Source: CAYFRC01 sp050946115 (lineage in GTDB: Bacteria > Bacillota > Clostridia > Christensenellales > Aristaeellaceae). Taken from it: DNA of 43,355 nucleotides. The stretch covers positions 1 to 43,355 of the forward strand of contig JBMNUF010000023.1 in the NCBI GenBank assembly GCA_050946115.1, written 5' to 3'. The notes beneath the pieces are model-generated. The model was not told where the DNA came from. It saw only the letters and a program-made list of their open reading frames with translations, and made no database searches. Within the stretch, counting starts at the first letter, position 1, and the number at the start of each line of letters is the position of its first letter. Positions 41,777 through 43,355 of this stretch are shown here, one piece after another. Made by a program: the position numbers and the translations under genes.

Positions 41777-43355
41777 TTACGGCGCCTCGGGCGGCTCCGT
41801 CACCCTAACGGTGATCGTCGCCTTCTTCCCGCTGCCGTCCAGCGCGGTGGCGGTAATCTTTGCCGTGCCCTTGGAAACGGCTCCTATTTTACCGTTTCCG
41901 TTCATGATCGCCACGGCAGGGTTGCTGCTGCTCCAGCGAATGGCTGTAAAAGCCGCGTCCACATTGAATTCGGGGGTAACCGCAAAAACACTGCCTTCAC
42001 TAAGGGTCACCTGTTTCAGGTAATTGCCGTCACTGTCCTTTAGCTTGATGTAGGTGACTAAGCCCATTACCGTCACGGAGACCTTAGCGCTCTTCAGGTT
42101 GGGCGCGTATACGAAAATTGTCGCCTTGCCGGGCTTGATTGCGAAAATCATCCCCTCTTGGTTCACCTGCGCCACGTTCGGGTTGCTGCTGACAAAGAGG
42201 CAGTTCCCCTTCCATTCCGCGCTCCCGGTAAGGGACGCAGGGGTGAACGCGAGGTGTATTTTCGCCTTGGCGGGGTATCCGTAGCCTTTGGGGTGCATGA
42301 GTATGCTCTTGGCGCTTACGGAAACCTTTTTCACGGTCTCCTCATGTTTCCCGAAGACCTTCAGGGGAATGTCGTAGGTCTTTTCCGGCTTCAAGGGCTG
42401 CCCGTTCAGCGTGAGCGCCTTGCCCTTGACCGCCGCAAGTACGTCCAACTTCAGTACGGCTTCGCCCGCCTGTACGCCCTTTAGCTTATTGCCCCTGCCG
42501 ACGGTCGCGACGGTGTTTTCTCCCCCTTGTACGCTCCACTTTACCTTCGCTCCCTTGAACTTGGGCAGCGCCATCGTCTGCCCCACCTGCAGGAACAGCG
42601 CCGGGGGCAGCAGGTCGTCCGGCAGGCGCACGATTTCAAGCGCCGCATCCGGGGCGGCACTTTGCACATCCGCCTCGGAAATGCCTTCCGGCGCAGCGAC
42701 GACGCGCAGGTGCGGGCAACCCTTAAAAGCGTCCGCATCAATCTCTCCCATGCTGTCTGGGAGCACGATGCTGCTGAGCCCGGTGCATTCTCTGAAAGCG
42801 TGTTTCTTGATGGTTTGCATGCTGTTTGGGAGTACGATGTCCGTAAGACTCCTGCATCTCGCGAAAGCATCCTCCCCGATGGTCTCGACGCCGTTTCCCA
42901 TGTCGACTTGGGTGAGATCAAGGCAATCAAGAAAAGTGGACTTCTCGATCTTCCTGACCGTACTCGGGACGGAAACGCGGGTAAGGCTTATGCAACTATA
43001 GAAAGCCGAGTACCCTAACGTCGTGACGCCCTCCGGGATGGTGACACGGGTGAGGCTGTTACAGAGGATAAATGCGCTATTCCCGATCGTCGTAACCGTG
43101 TTCGGGATGGAAACGCGGGTGAGGCTTTTGCAACTATAGAAAGCCGAACTCTCAATCGTCGTGACGCCCCTCGGGATGGTGACTGTTTTGAGGCTGATGC
43201 AGCGAAAGAAAGCCGCCACCCCAATCGTCGTGACGCTCCCCGGGATGGAAATGCGGGTGAGGTTTGCACAGTTTTTGAAAGCATTTTTTCCGATCTTCGT
43301 GACGCCATTCGGGATGGTGACCGTCTTAAGGTTGATGCGGTCCTCAAAAGCGCTT
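41777..43355 (-). CDS. BspA-like LRR/Big protein G, 5'-truncated by window edge
   Basis: The last 525 residues are in the window; the frame is open to the right edge, so signal peptide and start lie outside. About 10 repeats are visible (AFKNCANL, AFFRCISL, AFYSCKSL, AFILCNSL, AFYSCISL, TFLDCLDL, AFARCRSL, AFRECTGL, AFKGCPHL), then the ALFLQVGQTMALPKFKG module also found in A and B, and Ig-like domains ending ITVRVTEPPEAP. It is the seventh member of the array on the same strand, and the array may continue beyond the window. Confidence 0.88.
   Translation of the reverse strand, partial: SAFEDRINLKTVTIPNGVTKIGKNAFKNCANLTRISIPGSVTTIGVAAFFRCISLKTVTIPRGVTTIESSAFYSCKSLTRVSIPNTVTTIGNSAFILCNSLTRVTIPEGVTTLGYSAFYSCISLTRVSVPSTVRKIEKSTFLDCLDLTQVDMGNGVETIGEDAFARCRSLTDIVLPNSMQTIKKHAFRECTGLSSIVLPDSMGEIDADAFKGCPHLRVVAAPEGISEADVQSAAPDAALEIVRLPDDLLPPALFLQVGQTMALPKFKGAKVKWSVQGGENTVATVGRGNKLKGVQAGEAVLKLDVLAAVKGKALTLNGQPLKPEKTYDIPLKVFGKHEETVKKVSVSAKSILMHPKGYGYPAKAKIHLAFTPASLTGSAEWKGNCLFVSSNPNVAQVNQEGMIFAIKPGKATIFVYAPNLKSAKVSVTVMGLVTYIKLKDSDGNYLKQVTLSEGSVFAVTPEFNVDAAFTAIRWSSSNPAVAIMNGNGKIGAVSKGTAKITATALDGSGKKATITVRVTEPPEAP

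Noticed and set aside
29748..43355. Possible CRISPR array because of regular repeats
   Set aside because: The 69-bp period is coding (23-residue LRR), units vary along their whole length, and there are no constant repeats with unique spacers or cas genes.

Overview
The window looks like chromosomal DNA from a GC-rich, probably gut-associated Clostridia-type Firmicute. The evidence is the ftsK/spoIIIE-rimO-pgsA-cinA order, a type II fatty-acid operon that uses FabK, strong AGGAGG-type ribosome binding sites, sigma-A promoters, and a family of secreted BspA-like leucine-rich-repeat proteins. No rRNA, tRNA, CRISPR array or riboswitch was recognised. No gap between genes exceeds about 280 bp.

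Layout. 1-560: the end of a coiled-coil repeat protein and a two-way terminator. 566-4363 (minus): a four-gene operon, mazG-like pyrophosphohydrolase, a GMP-synthase-like protein whose glutaminase site is destroyed, a GNAT protein, and asd. 4444-11548 (plus): a stand-alone murG, then ftsK-rimO-pgsA-cinA with start/stop overlaps (recA, often next, is absent). 11554-14638: uronate isomerase (uxaC, minus) back to back with a GHMP sugar kinase that looks like a galacturonokinase (plus), followed by a Dabb protein. The two divergent promoters lie inside one large dyad. 14640-17882: an AT-richer plastic region with a frameshifted zinc-ribbon protein, a glycosylase-like hypothetical, a small ferredoxin, a membrane gene cut by an IS256-type remnant, and an unknown membrane protein. 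17883-19886: a multi-PAS regulator with a SARP-like DNA-binding end.

20011-29486 (minus): one fatty-acid synthesis operon, acpP-fabK-fabD-fabG-fabF-accB-fabZ-accC-accD-accA and an AMP-forming acyl-CoA ligase, with genes touching or overlapping throughout. It would make malonyl-CoA, load it on ACP and run the elongation cycle. fabH and a dedicated regulator are not seen in the window.

29678-43355 (minus): seven tandem paralogues of a secreted protein, each with signal peptide, about 10-12 BspA-type 23-residue leucine-rich repeats and Ig-like (Big_2-type) domains. Each is a separate cassette with its own near-identical promoter and its own hairpin terminator. Subfamilies, a decayed C-terminal tail and a collapsed terminator show repeated duplication and recombination. 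This array, the divergent sugar-acid dyad promoter and the dead-glutaminase GMP-synthase homologue are the most unusual parts of the window.
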